NCBI RefSeq assembly: GCF_008000895.1
Contig: NZ_CP042823.1
Location: 2,880,001-2,944,000, forward strand
DNA length: 64,000 nucleotides
Source: Methylobacterium sp. WL1
GTDB lineage: Bacteria; Pseudomonadota; Alphaproteobacteria; Rhizobiales; Beijerinckiaceae
Reading direction: 5' to 3'
The position numbers and the translations under genes were made by a program. The notes beneath the pieces were generated by a model. The model was not told where the DNA came from. It saw only the letters and a program-made list of their open reading frames with translations, and made no database searches. Below, in pieces: positions 8,360 to 17,196 of the stretch (within the stretch, counting starts at the first letter, position 1; every line of letters begins with the position of its first letter).

Positions 8360-8798
8360 GGTGGTCTCCGGTCGGCCAGCGCCCGTCCGCGTGCGTGCCG
8401 AAACCGAAAGGGCCGGTTCGACGGTGGCTAAAGTGCGCGATCACTATTGAAACCCGCGGGCGGGGTGCGATCAATGAAACAAGGTTTCGAATGCGCAGCG
8501 ATTCGAAGAGCAGACGTTCTCCATGATCCGCAAGACGGGGGACGGAGATTTCTGAAGACAGAGTTTTCGGCGGACCTGTTCGCTGCTCTCTCGGCCGCGA
8601 GTGCAGTCGCCCGCCGATGCGAGATGGAATAATTCTCTGCCGTCTAGCAGGATTGTGAAAAAATAGTCTCTGCCGGCGGCGAACTATGTACCCGGCTTTC
8701 CTTGACCCCGCTCGGCGTCGAACGTCATACAGCTTGCTCTCAGATCACCCGATCATATTGCGGACCCGCGGGTCCCGCTCGAGGAGCACCCACAGGCT
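8360..8798. other. Divergent promoter region between the monooxygenase operon and metNIQ
   Basis: This 439-bp gap separates the minus-strand binding-protein operon from plus-strand metN. It is less G+C-rich than its surroundings in 8,440-8,720. No open frame in it looks coding. I could not recognise a SAM riboswitch or a clear operator, though both operons are probably controlled by sulfur supply. Confidence 0.5.
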
Positions 8799-9731
8799 GT
8801 GTCCACCCTGCCGTCGCCCCGCGAACCCGCCGACGTGCCGCTGATCCGGTTCGAGAACGTCTCGAAGACCTATCCGGCGCGGAAGGGCGCGGCGCTGGTC
8901 ACGGCGCTGTCCGGGATCGACCTGTCCGTTCCGGCGGGGACCATCCTCGGGGTGATCGGGCGCTCCGGTGCGGGCAAGTCGACGCTGATCCGCCTGATCA
9001 ACGGCCTCGAACGGCCGAGCGCAGGGCGGGTGATGGTCGGCGACGCGGAGGTGTCGAGCCTGCCCGAGCGGGAATTGCGGACCGTGCGGGCCCGGGTCGG
9101 CATGATCTTCCAGCACTTCAACCTGCTGTCCTCGCGGAATGTGGCCGACAACGTCGCCCTCCCCCTGGAACTCGCGGGCTGGAAACGCGCGGCGATCCGC
9201 GCCCGCGTGGCGGAACTGCTCGCCCGCGTCGGGCTGGAGGCCCAGGCCGGGCGATACCCGGCGGAGCTGTCGGGCGGGCAGAAGCAGCGCGTGGGCATCG
9301 CGCGGGCGCTCGCGACCGAGCCGGACGTGCTGCTCTCGGACGAGGCCACCTCTGCCCTCGACCCGGAGACGACCCGCGCGATCCTGGCGCTGCTGAAGCG
9401 GATCAATCGCGACCTCGGCCTGACCATCGTGCTCATCACCCACGAGATGTCGGTGATCCGGGCGGTGGCGGACGACGTCGCGGTGATCGACCACGGCGCG
9501 ATCGTGGAGCGCGGCACGGTCTACGAGGTGTTCACCCGGCCGCAGGCCGAGGTGACCCGCAGCCTCCTCGCCGGCGAGGTCGGCCTCGACCTGCCGGCCG
9601 CGCTGGCCGAACGGATCTCCGCCGATCCGCGCCCCGGCGGCGTGCCGGTGCTGCGCCTCGCGCTGCGGGGGCGCAGGCCGACACTGCGATCATCGCCCGG
9701 CTCGCCCGCGAGACCGGGATCGAGGCGGTGA
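8799..9731 (+). CDS. metN: Methionine-type ABC transporter ATPase with frameshifted C terminus
   Basis: The ATPase domain is complete: Walker [11 protein letters not shown]-loop FQHFNLLSS, signature LSGGQKQR, Walker [14 protein letters not shown] and the H-loop THEMS. The FQHFNLL and [10 protein letters not shown] wording is characteristic of MetN, which energises uptake of methionine and related sulfur compounds with MetI and MetQ. The GTG start at 8799 has GAGGAG about 12 nt upstream. After residue about 288 the frame runs into an Arg/Pro-rich missense tail. The expected NIL (ligand-sensing) domain continues in another frame (9672-9931), consistent with loss of one G in the G5 run at 9667-9671. 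Confidence 0.85.
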   Translation: MSTLPSPREPADVPLIRFENVSKTYPARKGAALVTALSGIDLSVPAGTILGVIGRSGAGKSTLIRLINGLERPSAGRVMVGDAEVSSLPERELRTVRARVGMIFQHFNLLSSRNVADNVALPLELAGWKRAAIRARVAELLARVGLEAQAGRYPAELSGGQKQRVGIARALATEPDVLLSDEATSALDPETTRAILALLKRINRDLGLTIVLITHEMSVIRAVADDVAVIDHGAIVERGTVYEVFTRPQAEVTRSLLAGEVGLDLPAALAERISADPRPGGVPVLRLALRGRRPTLRSSPGSPARPGSRR

Positions 9732-9931
9732 TCCTGGCCGGCGCGGTGGACGAGATCGCCGGCCGGCGCTTTGGCTCCCTGGCGCTCGGCCTGTCGCCGG
9801 GGCCGGACGTCACCGCGCGGGCCCAGGCCTATCTCGCCGCGCTCGGCATCCCGGCCGAATTCCTCGGCTATCTCCCGCCGGCCCAGGACGTCGCCCAAGA
9901 CGTCGCGCAGGGAGCCGCCCGTGTCGCCTGA
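9672..9931 (+). pseudogene. Displaced NIL domain of MetN (out of frame)
   Basis: From about 9672 the second reading frame gives [20 protein letters not shown] and continues to YLAALGIPAEFLGYLPP, which is the typical C-terminal NIL domain of MetN proteins. It ends at 9929-9931, overlapping the start of metI by 11 nt as expected in an intact metNI operon. One added G in the G5 run at 9667-9671 would rejoin it to the ATPase. It is either a real truncating mutation or a sequencing error. Confidence 0.75.
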
Positions 9932-10586
9932 ACTCATCGCCCTCCTGGTCCAGGCCACCGCCGACACGCTGACCATGGTGGCGCTCGCGGCCGCCATCGG
10001 CACGCTGTTCGGCCTGCCGCTGGGGGTGTTCCTGGCGACGAGCCAGCGCGGCGAGCTGCTGGCGGCGCCCGCGCTGAACGCTGCCCTCGGGGTGATCGTC
10101 AACGCGACGCGCTCGACGCCCTTCATCATCCTGGTCGTGGCGATCATTCCGTTCACCCGCCTGGTGGCGGGCACCTCGATCGGAACCTATGCCGCCAGCG
10201 TGCCGCTGACGGTGGCGGCCACGCCCTACATCGCGCGGCTGGTCGAGGCGGCGATCCGCGAGGTCGATCACGGCCTGGTCGAGGCCGCCCGGGCGTTCGG
10301 GGCGAGCCCGGCGCAGATCATCCGCAAGGTGCTGATCCCGGAGGCGCTGCCCGGCATCGTCCTGGGGCTGACCCTCGCGGTGGTGTCGCTGGTCGGCTAC
10401 TCGGCCATGGCCGGCGCGGTCGGCGGCGGCGGGCTCGGCGACCTCGGCATCCGCTACGGCTACCAGCGCTTCCGGCCCGACATGATGCTGGCGGTCGTGG
10501 TCGTCCTGATCGTGCTCGTGCAGGTGTTCCAGAGTGCGGGCGAGCGCCTGGCGCGCCGGCTCAACCGGCGCCACCGCCAGAGCTGA
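9921..10586 (+). CDS. metI: Methionine-type ABC transporter permease
   Basis: The 221-aa integral membrane protein has about five transmembrane helices and the permease coupling motif around EAARAFGASPAQIIRKVLIP. Its sequence NATRSTPFIILVVAIIPFTR and AGAVGGGGLGDLGIRYGYQR are hallmarks of MetI. It forms the channel with MetN and MetQ in the inner membrane. The GTG start at 9921 is chosen for the GGAG motif 6 nt upstream and because it matches the family N terminus; it overlaps the end of the metN reading frame. Part of the metNIQ operon. Confidence 0.9.
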   Translation: MSPELIALLVQATADTLTMVALAAAIGTLFGLPLGVFLATSQRGELLAAPALNAALGVIVNATRSTPFIILVVAIIPFTRLVAGTSIGTYAASVPLTVAATPYIARLVEAAIREVDHGLVEAARAFGASPAQIIRKVLIPEALPGIVLGLTLAVVSLVGYSAMAGAVGGGGLGDLGIRYGYQRFRPDMMLAVVVVLIVLVQVFQSAGERLARRLNRRHRQS

Positions 10587-10628
10587 TCCGCATAAGACGT
10601 CGGCCCCGAAATCGCGAGATCGTCCGCC

Positions 10629-11408
10629 ATGTTGCGTCGCCTGGTGCTTGCCGCCCTCCTCATGATGCCCGGTATCGGGCACGCGGAGGCCCTGAAGCGT
10701 GTCCGCATCGGCGCCACGCCGGGGCCGCACGGGCAGATCCTCGAGGCGGCGAAACCCGTCGCGGCGCGCAACGGCCTCGACCTGCAGATCATCGAGTTCT
10801 CCGACTACGTGGTGCCGAACGAGGCGCTCTCGGCCGGCGAGATCGAGGCGAACTCATTCCAGAACCAGCCCTTCCTCGACAATCAGAAGGCCGACCGCGG
10901 CTACAAGATCGTCGCCGCAGCCACGACGGTGAACTTCCCGCTCGGGATCTACTCGAAGCGCCACAAGACCTTCGACGCGGTGCCGACCGGCGGCACGGTG
11001 GCGATCCAGAACGACCCGACCAATGGCGGCCGCTCGCTGCTGCTCCTGCAGGACAAGGGCGTGATCAAGCTGAGAGCCGGCACCGGGTTCAAGCCGACGG
11101 TGGCCGACATCGTCGAGAACCCGCGCAAGCTCCGGTTCATCGAGGTCGACGCGGCGCAGACGCCCCGGTCCCTGGACGATGTCGACGCCGCCGCGGTGAA
11201 CACCAACTTCGCCACGCCCGCCGGCCTGAAGCCCTCGGACGCGATCCTGAAGGAGGAGCCGAAGGGCCCCTACGTCAACCTCCTGGCGGTCCGCGAGGCC
11301 GACCGCGACCAGCCCTGGGTGAAGGCGCTCGTGGACAGCTACCGCAGCCCCGAGGTCAAGGCGTTCATCGAGAAGACGTTCGGCAGCACCGTGCTGCCGA
11401 GCTGGTAG
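10629..11408 (+). CDS. metQ: Periplasmic methionine-type binding protein
   Basis: The 259-aa protein belongs to the NlpA/MetQ family: after a signal peptide (about residues 1-20, cleaved near GHA-EA) follow VRIGATPGPHGQILEAAKPV, NSFQNQPFLD, IYSKRHK and VAIQNDPTNGGRSLLLLQ. It delivers methionine or a related thioether to MetNI. Unlike many MetQ proteins it has no lipobox cysteine, so it should be a free periplasmic protein. It starts 42 bp after metI in the same operon. Embedding among sulfonate genes suggests the ligand may be an organosulfur compound other than methionine, which is inference. Confidence 0.88.
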   Translation: MLRRLVLAALLMMPGIGHAEALKRVRIGATPGPHGQILEAAKPVAARNGLDLQIIEFSDYVVPNEALSAGEIEANSFQNQPFLDNQKADRGYKIVAAATTVNFPLGIYSKRHKTFDAVPTGGTVAIQNDPTNGGRSLLLLQDKGVIKLRAGTGFKPTVADIVENPRKLRFIEVDAAQTPRSLDDVDAAAVNTNFATPAGLKPSDAILKEEPKGPYVNLLAVREADRDQPWVKALVDSYRSPEVKAFIEKTFGSTVLPSW

Positions 11409-11744
11409 CGGACGCACCGCCCCGCGCGCACCCGGCCGTGGTTCGCGACGCGATTCGTCCGGCGGCACCGCTGAGCGTTTTCCGCGCGCGGGGCCTCGAT
11501 AAGTCCGGACTGGGCCGAGCGTGCCGCTTTCCGGCTCGAACGATGTTCCGCCGAAGAGCGCGCCGCGAGAACCACGCGTTCATGCAGTCGTTCGTCAGGA
11601 GATCGAGGTTCCAAATCGATCGACGACGGTCGTTTTTCCCGCGATCCGGCTTGAGATCGTGGCTCGACTTGGCGAATCCATAGGTCCCGCCCCGAAGGCC
11701 TGCAGGTTTTCGGCAGCGTCGATCAACGTGGAAAGCTTCAGGCG
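11409..11744. other. Intergenic region without a visible gene
   Basis: This 336-bp stretch between metQ and the DszC-like gene contains only Arg/Ser-rich chance frames. It presumably holds the promoter of the following gene. I see no clear hairpin terminator or repeat. Confidence 0.45.
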
Positions 11745-12980
11745 ATGGCGCAGTGGGATGCGGGTTGGGGCGCTGGCCCGAGCGAGCGCTACGAGGATCT
11801 GGCCGCGCGCTTCCGGCCCACCTTCGCCGGGATCCGCGCCACCGCGGTTGAGCGCGACCGCACGCACCGCCTGCCGCATGCCGAGATCGGGTGGCTGAAG
11901 GAGGTCGGCTTCACCACGTTGCGCCTGCCGTCCGAGGCCGGTGGCCACGGGGCCAGCCTGCCCGAGCTGTTCAACCTGCTGATCGAGCTGTCGCAGGCCG
12001 ATTCCAATGTCACCAACGCCCTGCGCGCCCATTTCGGCTTCACCGAGGACGTGCTCGGCTCGACCGCGCCGGACTGGCGGACCCGCTGGATCGCCAGGAT
12101 CGCCGCCGGCGAGACCGTGGGCAGCGGTGTCTCCGAGACCGGATCCGCCAAGGTCGGCCAGTTCGATACGGTTGTCCGTCGGCGGGGTGCCGAGCGGGTC
12201 GTGTCGGGCAGAAAATTCTACACCACTGGCTCCCTGTTCGCGGACTACATCCACCTCTCGGCCGATGACGAGGACGGGGCGGCCCTGGTGGCGGCTGTCC
12301 CGACCGGGGCGCCCGGCGTCGCGATCGTCGACGACTGGGACGGGTTCGGCCAGGCGCTCACCGCGAGCGGCACGATCCGGTTCGACGACGTCGTCCTGCC
12401 GCCCGACCTGATCAAGCCCGATCCGGCCCGCTTCCCCTACGCGATGGCGTTCTTCCAGCTCGTCCACCTCGCGACGCTCGCCGGCATCGGGCGTGCCGCC
12501 GCCGAGGATGTCGGGCGCCTGGTGGCCGAGCGGACCCGTGTCTACAGCCACGGCAATGCCGGGCGGAATGCCGAGGATCCGCAGATCCTGGCCGTGGTCG
12601 GCCGGGTGCGCGGCAACGCCTACGCGGCCGGCGCCGTGGCGCTGAAGGCGGCCGAGGCCCTGCAGCGCGCACATGAGCTGCACCGCGACGCGGGTGGCCG
12701 GGGGACCGAGGCGCAGGCGGTGCGCGCCACGGCGCTCGCCGATGTCGAGGTCAACCAGGCGGTCACGGTGGTCACCAACCTCGTGCTGGAGGCGACCACG
12801 ATCCTGTTCGACGCGCTGGGCGCTTCGGCGGTGAAGCAGGGGCTCGGCCTCGACCGCTACTGGCGCAACGCCCGCACCATCGCGTCGCACAACCCACGGA
12901 TCTACCGGGACCGGATCGTCGGCGCCTTCGCGGTGAACGGCACCGAGCCGCCACGCCAATATCGCGTCGGCACCGCCTGA
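11745..12980 (+). CDS. Acyl-CoA-dehydrogenase-like flavin monooxygenase (DszC/SfnB type)
   Basis: The 411-aa protein has the acyl-CoA dehydrogenase fold but follows the DszC/SfnB branch: LPHAEIGWLKEVGF, SEAGGHGASLPELFNLLIEL, SGVSETGSAKVG, then GRKFYTTGSLFADYI, and a C terminus RTIASHNPRIYRDRIVGAFA. Members are FMNH2-dependent monooxygenases of sulfides or sulfones rather than fatty-acid dehydrogenases. It stands between metQ and a second binding-protein operon, which supports a role in opening organosulfur compounds. It is followed by a hairpin (12,988-13,004). Confidence 0.82.
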   Translation: MAQWDAGWGAGPSERYEDLAARFRPTFAGIRATAVERDRTHRLPHAEIGWLKEVGFTTLRLPSEAGGHGASLPELFNLLIELSQADSNVTNALRAHFGFTEDVLGSTAPDWRTRWIARIAAGETVGSGVSETGSAKVGQFDTVVRRRGAERVVSGRKFYTTGSLFADYIHLSADDEDGAALVAAVPTGAPGVAIVDDWDGFGQALTASGTIRFDDVVLPPDLIKPDPARFPYAMAFFQLVHLATLAGIGRAAAEDVGRLVAERTRVYSHGNAGRNAEDPQILAVVGRVRGNAYAAGAVALKAAEALQRAHELHRDAGGRGTEAQAVRATALADVEVNQAVTVVTNLVLEATTILFDALGASAVKQGLGLDRYWRNARTIASHNPRIYRDRIVGAFAVNGTEPPRQYRVGTA

Positions 12981-12987
12981 AGTGATC

Positions 12988-13004
12988 CGCCGCCGGGGGC
13001 GGCG
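12988..13004 (+). terminator. Hairpin after the DszC-like gene
   Basis: CGCCGCC (12988-12994) pairs with GGCGGCG (12998-13004) 7 nt after the stop codon. The loop is only 3 nt and no T run follows, so termination is uncertain. Confidence 0.35.
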
Positions 13005-13112
13005 CTGGAGATCATCCGCGTCTTTCGGGCAAGCAAGCGAAAAACGTTTCCGAGTCCACGAAAAGATCAGAAGACGCTTTCATTGACTCGGCGTCGGCCT
13101 GACTGAATATTG

Positions 13113-13136
13113 GATCCGTTGATCCCTCGACGGATC
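13113..13136. promoter_or_regulatory. Inverted repeat upstream of a binding-protein gene
   Basis: GATCCGT (13113-13119) and ACGGATC (13130-13136) form a 7-bp inverted repeat with a 10-bp spacer, about 100 bp before the next start. The region 13,020-13,110 is A+T-richer, as a promoter would be. An operator role is inferred. Confidence 0.3.
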
Positions 13137-13238
13137 ATTCACCCGAATTGAGGATGCACGATGTGCTCGGCCGCGCGGTCGGGCCACCTCCTGCGTCGGC
13201 CCAGCCTACCGCGCGTTCGCGCGGCCCGGAGACGTGCG

Positions 13239-14339
13239 ATGATCGACGACCCGTCAGATTCGGGATCCGAAGCGTGCGGCCGTATACCCTCGCGCCGTCT
13301 GATGCTGCGGGCGGGCGTCGCCGCGATGGCCGCCCCGTTCGGCTTGGGGATGGGCGCGAGCCAGGCCTGGGCGCCCGGACCCGGCGCGCCGTTCGATCCC
13401 GGTCCGCTCTGCCGGCCAGCGGCGGTCGAGGCTCCATCGGGCCCGCTGCGGCCGGTCAAGCTGGCCTGGAACGCCACGGCGATCTGCACCGCCGCCGCCC
13501 CGCTCGCCAAGGAGCAGGGCATCTTCGCCAAGCACGGCCTCGACGTCGAGTTCGTCAATTTCGGCGGTGCGACCGAGGCCCTCCTGGAGGCCATCGCAAC
13601 GGGCAAAGCTGATGCCGGGATCGGCATGGCTCTACGCTGGCTCAAGCCCCTGGAGCAGGGTTTCGACGTGAAGATCACCGCCGGCCTGCATGGCGGCTGC
13701 CTGAGGCTGCTGGCCGACAGGTCCAGCGGCATCACCGACATCGAATCGCTCAAGGGCAAGACCATCGCGATCAGCGACCAGGCGAGCCCAGCCAAAAACT
13801 TCTTCAGCCTTCAGCTGGCCAAGGTCGGGATCGACCCCGACAGCGGCGTCACGTGGCGGCAATACCCGGCCGACCTGTTGAATCTCGCCGTGCAGAAGGG
13901 TGAGGCGCAGGCCCTGGCCGACGGCGACCCGCGCACCTGGATCTGGTTGAAGGACCCGCGCTTCACCGAGATCGCGACGAACCTGTCGGGGGAATACGCG
14001 GACCGCACCTGCTGCGTCGTGGCGGTCCGCGGCAGCCTGTTGCGGAACGACCGGGCGGTCGCCGCGTCCCTTACCCGGGCGATCCTGGAGGGCGGCCACG
14101 CCGTCCACGAGAACCCGGAAGCGGCCGCGAAGGCCTTTGCCGGGTATGGCGGCAAGGGATCCATCGAGGATCTGGCCACGATGCTGCGCAGCCAGCAGCA
14201 CGGCGACAGTCCGGTCGGCGGCCGTCTCAAGGAGCAACTCGCCCGTTACGGCGATGAGCTGAAGCTGGTGAACGTCCTGAAGCGCTCGACCGATACGGCG
14301 AAGTTCGCCGAGCGGATCTACGCCGACGTGCTGAGCTGA
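13239..14339 (+). CDS. ABC transporter substrate-binding protein, SsuA/nitrate-taurine family
   Basis: The 366-aa protein has a twin-arginine-like signal (PSRRLMLRAGVAAMAAPFG, near residues 15-35). The mature chain shows a type 2 periplasmic binding fold: APLAKEQGIFAKHGLDVEFV, GKADAGIGMALRWLKPLEQG, ESLKGKTIAISD and an Arg/Trp-rich ligand region (DGDPRTWIWLKDPRF). The start at 13239 is chosen for GGAG 8 nt upstream and for the twin-arginine context; the frame is open to 13161. It is followed after 8 nt by its permease and then an ATPase, forming a complete importer, probably for a sulfonate or related anion. The ligand is unknown. Confidence 0.82.
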   Translation: MIDDPSDSGSEACGRIPSRRLMLRAGVAAMAAPFGLGMGASQAWAPGPGAPFDPGPLCRPAAVEAPSGPLRPVKLAWNATAICTAAAPLAKEQGIFAKHGLDVEFVNFGGATEALLEAIATGKADAGIGMALRWLKPLEQGFDVKITAGLHGGCLRLLADRSSGITDIESLKGKTIAISDQASPAKNFFSLQLAKVGIDPDSGVTWRQYPADLLNLAVQKGEAQALADGDPRTWIWLKDPRFTEIATNLSGEYADRTCCVVAVRGSLLRNDRAVAASLTRAILEGGHAVHENPEAAAKAFAGYGGKGSIEDLATMLRSQQHGDSPVGGRLKEQLARYGDELKLVNVLKRSTDTAKFAERIYADVLS

Positions 14340-14347
14340 GCCGCCTC

Positions 14348-15355
14348 ATGTCCGGAAGCATCACCGCCGGGACGGCCCCGCGCAGCACCGCCGCCGAACC
14401 CGCTCGCCTTTCTGGTCCGCCCTGGCGCATCGTCCTGGCCGGCCTCGCCTGGCTGGCGCTCGCGGGCCTGACATCGCAGTTGCCCGAGGCGGGCGACTTC
14501 CCGAGGACGGCCGTATTCGCGCAGGGATCGGCAGCCATCGGGCTCGCGCTGCTGCCGCTGGGTCTCCTCGCCGGCTCGCTCGGCACGATCGGGGCGCGTC
14601 TGCGGCACGGGAGCCCGTGGCTGGCTGCGGTGGCCGTCGCCCTTCTGGACTGGGAACTGGTCACGGCGAAGCTCGATCTCCTGCCGATGCCGTTCTTCCC
14701 GCCGCCCCAGGCGATCCTGGAGGTATTCCTCGACGATTGGCGAAAGCTCGGCGGCAGCACGCTGAACTCGCTGATCCTGCTGGCGGGCGGCTACGCCATC
14801 GGGTCGAGCGTCGGCTTCGTCCTCGGCGTCGCCATCGGAACCTCCAAGGCGGTCGGCTACTGGGCGCATCCGGTGCTGCGCTTCGTCGGCCCGCTCCCGG
14901 CGACCGCGTGGCTGCCGCTCGCCTTCTTCGTCTTCCCGTCTTCGTGGTCGGCCAGCACCTTCCTGGTCGCTCTGGCCACCGGCTTCCCGGTGACGGTGCT
15001 GACCTGGTCCGGGGTGGCAGGCGTCAACAAGGCCTATTTCGACGTGGCGCGGACGCTCGGTGCCTCGCGCAGCTTCCTCATCCTGCGGGTGGCGATCCCG
15101 GCAGCGCTGCCGCACGTCTTCGTCGGGCTGTTCATGGGGCTCGGCGGCTCCTTCGCGGTGCTGGTGGTGGCCGAGATGCTCGGCGTGAAATCGGGCCTCG
15201 GCTGGTACCTGCAATGGGCGCAAGGTTGGGCGGCCTACGCCAACATGTACGCGGCGCTGATCGTGATGGCCCTGATGTGCTCGTCGCTGATCACCCTGCT
15301 GTTCCGTCTGCGCGACCGCCTGCTCGCGTGGCAGAAGGGGCTGGTGCAATGGTAG
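14348..15355 (+). CDS. ABC transporter permease, SsuC/TauC type
   Basis: The 335-aa protein has about seven hydrophobic segments and the binding-protein-dependent permease motif DVARTLGASRSFLILRVAIP near residues 233-252, which docks onto the ATPase. Family members import sulfonates, taurine or nitrate across the inner membrane. It begins 8 nt after the binding-protein gene, and its stop overlaps the ATG of the ATPase gene (ATGGTAG), so the three are one operon. The N-terminal region (about 100 residues before the conserved permease core) is longer than usual. Confidence 0.85.
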   Translation: MSGSITAGTAPRSTAAEPARLSGPPWRIVLAGLAWLALAGLTSQLPEAGDFPRTAVFAQGSAAIGLALLPLGLLAGSLGTIGARLRHGSPWLAAVAVALLDWELVTAKLDLLPMPFFPPPQAILEVFLDDWRKLGGSTLNSLILLAGGYAIGSSVGFVLGVAIGTSKAVGYWAHPVLRFVGPLPATAWLPLAFFVFPSSWSASTFLVALATGFPVTVLTWSGVAGVNKAYFDVARTLGASRSFLILRVAIPAALPHVFVGLFMGLGGSFAVLVVAEMLGVKSGLGWYLQWAQGWAAYANMYAALIVMALMCSSLITLLFRLRDRLLAWQKGLVQW

Positions 15356-16140
15356 CCGACGCGTTGGAACGTCCAGCGAACCTGGTTCTCGGCGCGAGCC
15401 TGCACGCGGAGGCGGTGAGCCACGCCTTCGATATCCGCGGCGCGCCCCTGTCGGTGCTCGATCGCGTCAGCCTCACCGTCGCGCCGGGCGGGTTCGTGGC
15501 TCTGCTGGGCCCCTCGGGATGCGGCAAGTCCACGCTGCTGAGGCTCGTCGCCGGGCTGGAGCCGCCCGACCAGGGCGCCATCACGGTCGACGGCCAGCTG
15601 GTCGAGGGGCCGGATCCGTCCCGCCTGCTCGTCTTCCAAGATCCGACGCTCTACCCCTGGCGGACCGTGCGCGGGAACGTGGCGCTCGGGCTCGAGGCCC
15701 AGGGCGTCGGCCGGACGGCCCGCGCGGCGCGGATCGAGCAGGCCTTGGGGCTCGTCGGGCTGTCCGGCTTCGCGGACGCCTATCCGCACCAACTCTCCGG
15801 CGGCATGGCCCAGCGGGCGGCCCTGGCCCGGGCGCTGGTCAACGAGCCGCGGTTGCTGCTCCTCGACGAACCGTTGGGCAAGCTCGACGCGCTGACCCGG
15901 CTGGCCATGCAGGCCGAGATCCTGCGCCTCTGGCAGGAGAAACGCTTCACGGCAGTGCTGGTCACGCACGACGTCGAAGAGGCGCTGATCCTGGCCGAGC
16001 GCGTGATCGTGCTCGGCGACCGCCCGGCCGCGATCCGGGCGGAAATCCCGGTCGAGGTCCCCTACCCCCGCTACAGGGACGATCCCGACCTCATTCGCCT
16101 GCGCCGGACGATCCTGGAGATCCTCGGCCAGGCGACCTGA
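15349..16140 (+). CDS. ABC transporter ATPase, SsuB/TauB type
   Basis: The 263-aa protein has Walker A GPSGCGKST, Q-loop VFQDPTLYPWRTV, signature LSGGMAQR, Walker B RLLLLDEPLGKLD and H-loop THDVEEA. The LYPW and LGKLDALTR wording is typical of ATPases for nitrate, sulfonate and taurine importers. It overlaps the permease stop by 7 nt and so completes the importer encoded by 13,239-16,140. It may also serve the orphan binding proteins at 7,373 and 16,236, which lack their own ATPase. Confidence 0.9.
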   Translation: MVADALERPANLVLGASLHAEAVSHAFDIRGAPLSVLDRVSLTVAPGGFVALLGPSGCGKSTLLRLVAGLEPPDQGAITVDGQLVEGPDPSRLLVFQDPTLYPWRTVRGNVALGLEAQGVGRTARAARIEQALGLVGLSGFADAYPHQLSGGMAQRAALARALVNEPRLLLLDEPLGKLDALTRLAMQAEILRLWQEKRFTAVLVTHDVEEALILAERVIVLGDRPAAIRAEIPVEVPYPRYRDDPDLIRLRRTILEILGQAT

Positions 16141-16235
16141 TCGGGATCGGCCGGCTGCGTCACACCCGCCGCTTGCCCCGGAGGCCCGCGCCCGGTGGTA
16201 GAGTGCCGTCATCGCTCCCCACCTCGGATCACCCG

Positions 16236-17192
16236 ATGCCCGCCTCCCGCCGAAGCCTGATCGCCGGCCTTGCCGCAGTCGCCCTTCTCACGCCTCAGCG
16301 CGCCGCCCGGGCGGCCACGGTACTGCGGATCGGCTACCAGCGGTCCTCGACGCTGATCGCGCTGCTGCGCCAGAACGGCAACCTGGAGAAGGCGCTGGCA
16401 CCCCACGGGACCGCGCTGTCCTGGCACGAATTCACGAGCGGGCTTCCGATCATGGAGGCGCTGAACGCCGGGCAGATCGACGTCTCGGCCGACGTGGCCG
16501 ACACCGTGCCGATCTTCGCGCAGGCAGCCGGGGCCCGGATCACCTACATCGCCCAGGAAGCGCCCTCCCCGGACGCGCAGGCGATCCTGGTGCCCGAAGC
16601 CTCGCCCGCCAAGACAGTGGCCGACCTGCGCGGCCAGCGGGTCGCCGTCACAAAGGGTGCAGGCAGCCATTACCTGCTGCTCGCCGCCCTCGCGGAGGCG
16701 GGCATGACCTTCAAGGACATCACCCCGGCCTACCTGACGCCGGCGGACGGCCGGGCCGCGCTCACCAGCGGCGGCGTCGAGGCCTGGGTCGCCTGGGATC
16801 CGTTCCTGTCCGCCGCCCGGCAGCAATCCGGCGCGCGGGTCCTGCGCGACGGCACCGGGCTGTCACAATACAAGCGCTACTACCTCGCGGCCGACCCCTA
16901 CGTGGCCGCCAACGGTCCGGTGCTTGCCGCGCTGTTCGTCCAGCTGGCCGAGACCGGCGCCTGGGTGAAGGCGCAGCCGGACGACGCGGCCGCGCGCCTG
17001 GCGCCCCTGTGGAAGATCGAACCGGAGGTGATCCTGCGGGCGAACGCGCGGCGCAGCTACCGGGTGGAGCCGGTGACCCGGACCGGCCTCTCCGAGCAGC
17101 AGAAGATCGCCGACGCCTTCCGGGCCGAACGCCTCTTGCCCCGTCCGGTGGACGCGTCCGCCCTCGCAATCTGGGCGCCCCCGGCGCGCTGA
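16236..17192 (+). CDS. ABC transporter substrate-binding protein, SsuA type (paralogue)
   Basis: The 318-aa protein has an SRRSLIAGLAAVALL export signal (residues 4-18), then IGYQRSSTLIALLRQNGNLE, GQIDVSADVADTVPIFAQAA, TVADLRGQRVAVTKGAGSHY, EAWVAWDPFL and DGTGLSQYKRYYLA. It clearly parallels the protein at 7,373-8,359 (same block order, GAGSHY versus GSGSHY, DGTGLTSYHRYYLA versus DGTGLSQYKRYYLA), so the two arose by duplication. It lies 95 bp after the ATPase and probably belongs to the same operon, giving one importer two alternative binding proteins. Confidence 0.85.
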   Translation: MPASRRSLIAGLAAVALLTPQRAARAATVLRIGYQRSSTLIALLRQNGNLEKALAPHGTALSWHEFTSGLPIMEALNAGQIDVSADVADTVPIFAQAAGARITYIAQEAPSPDAQAILVPEASPAKTVADLRGQRVAVTKGAGSHYLLLAALAEAGMTFKDITPAYLTPADGRAALTSGGVEAWVAWDPFLSAARQQSGARVLRDGTGLSQYKRYYLAADPYVAANGPVLAALFVQLAETGAWVKAQPDDAAARLAPLWKIEPEVILRANARRSYRVEPVTRTGLSEQQKIADAFRAERLLPRPVDASALAIWAPPAR

Positions 17193-17196
17193 CACC

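Noticed and set aside
8360..8798. A SAM riboswitch before metN
   Set aside because: I could not find a conserved SAM-I or SAM-II core or a convincing fold in the leader; only general A+T enrichment is visible.
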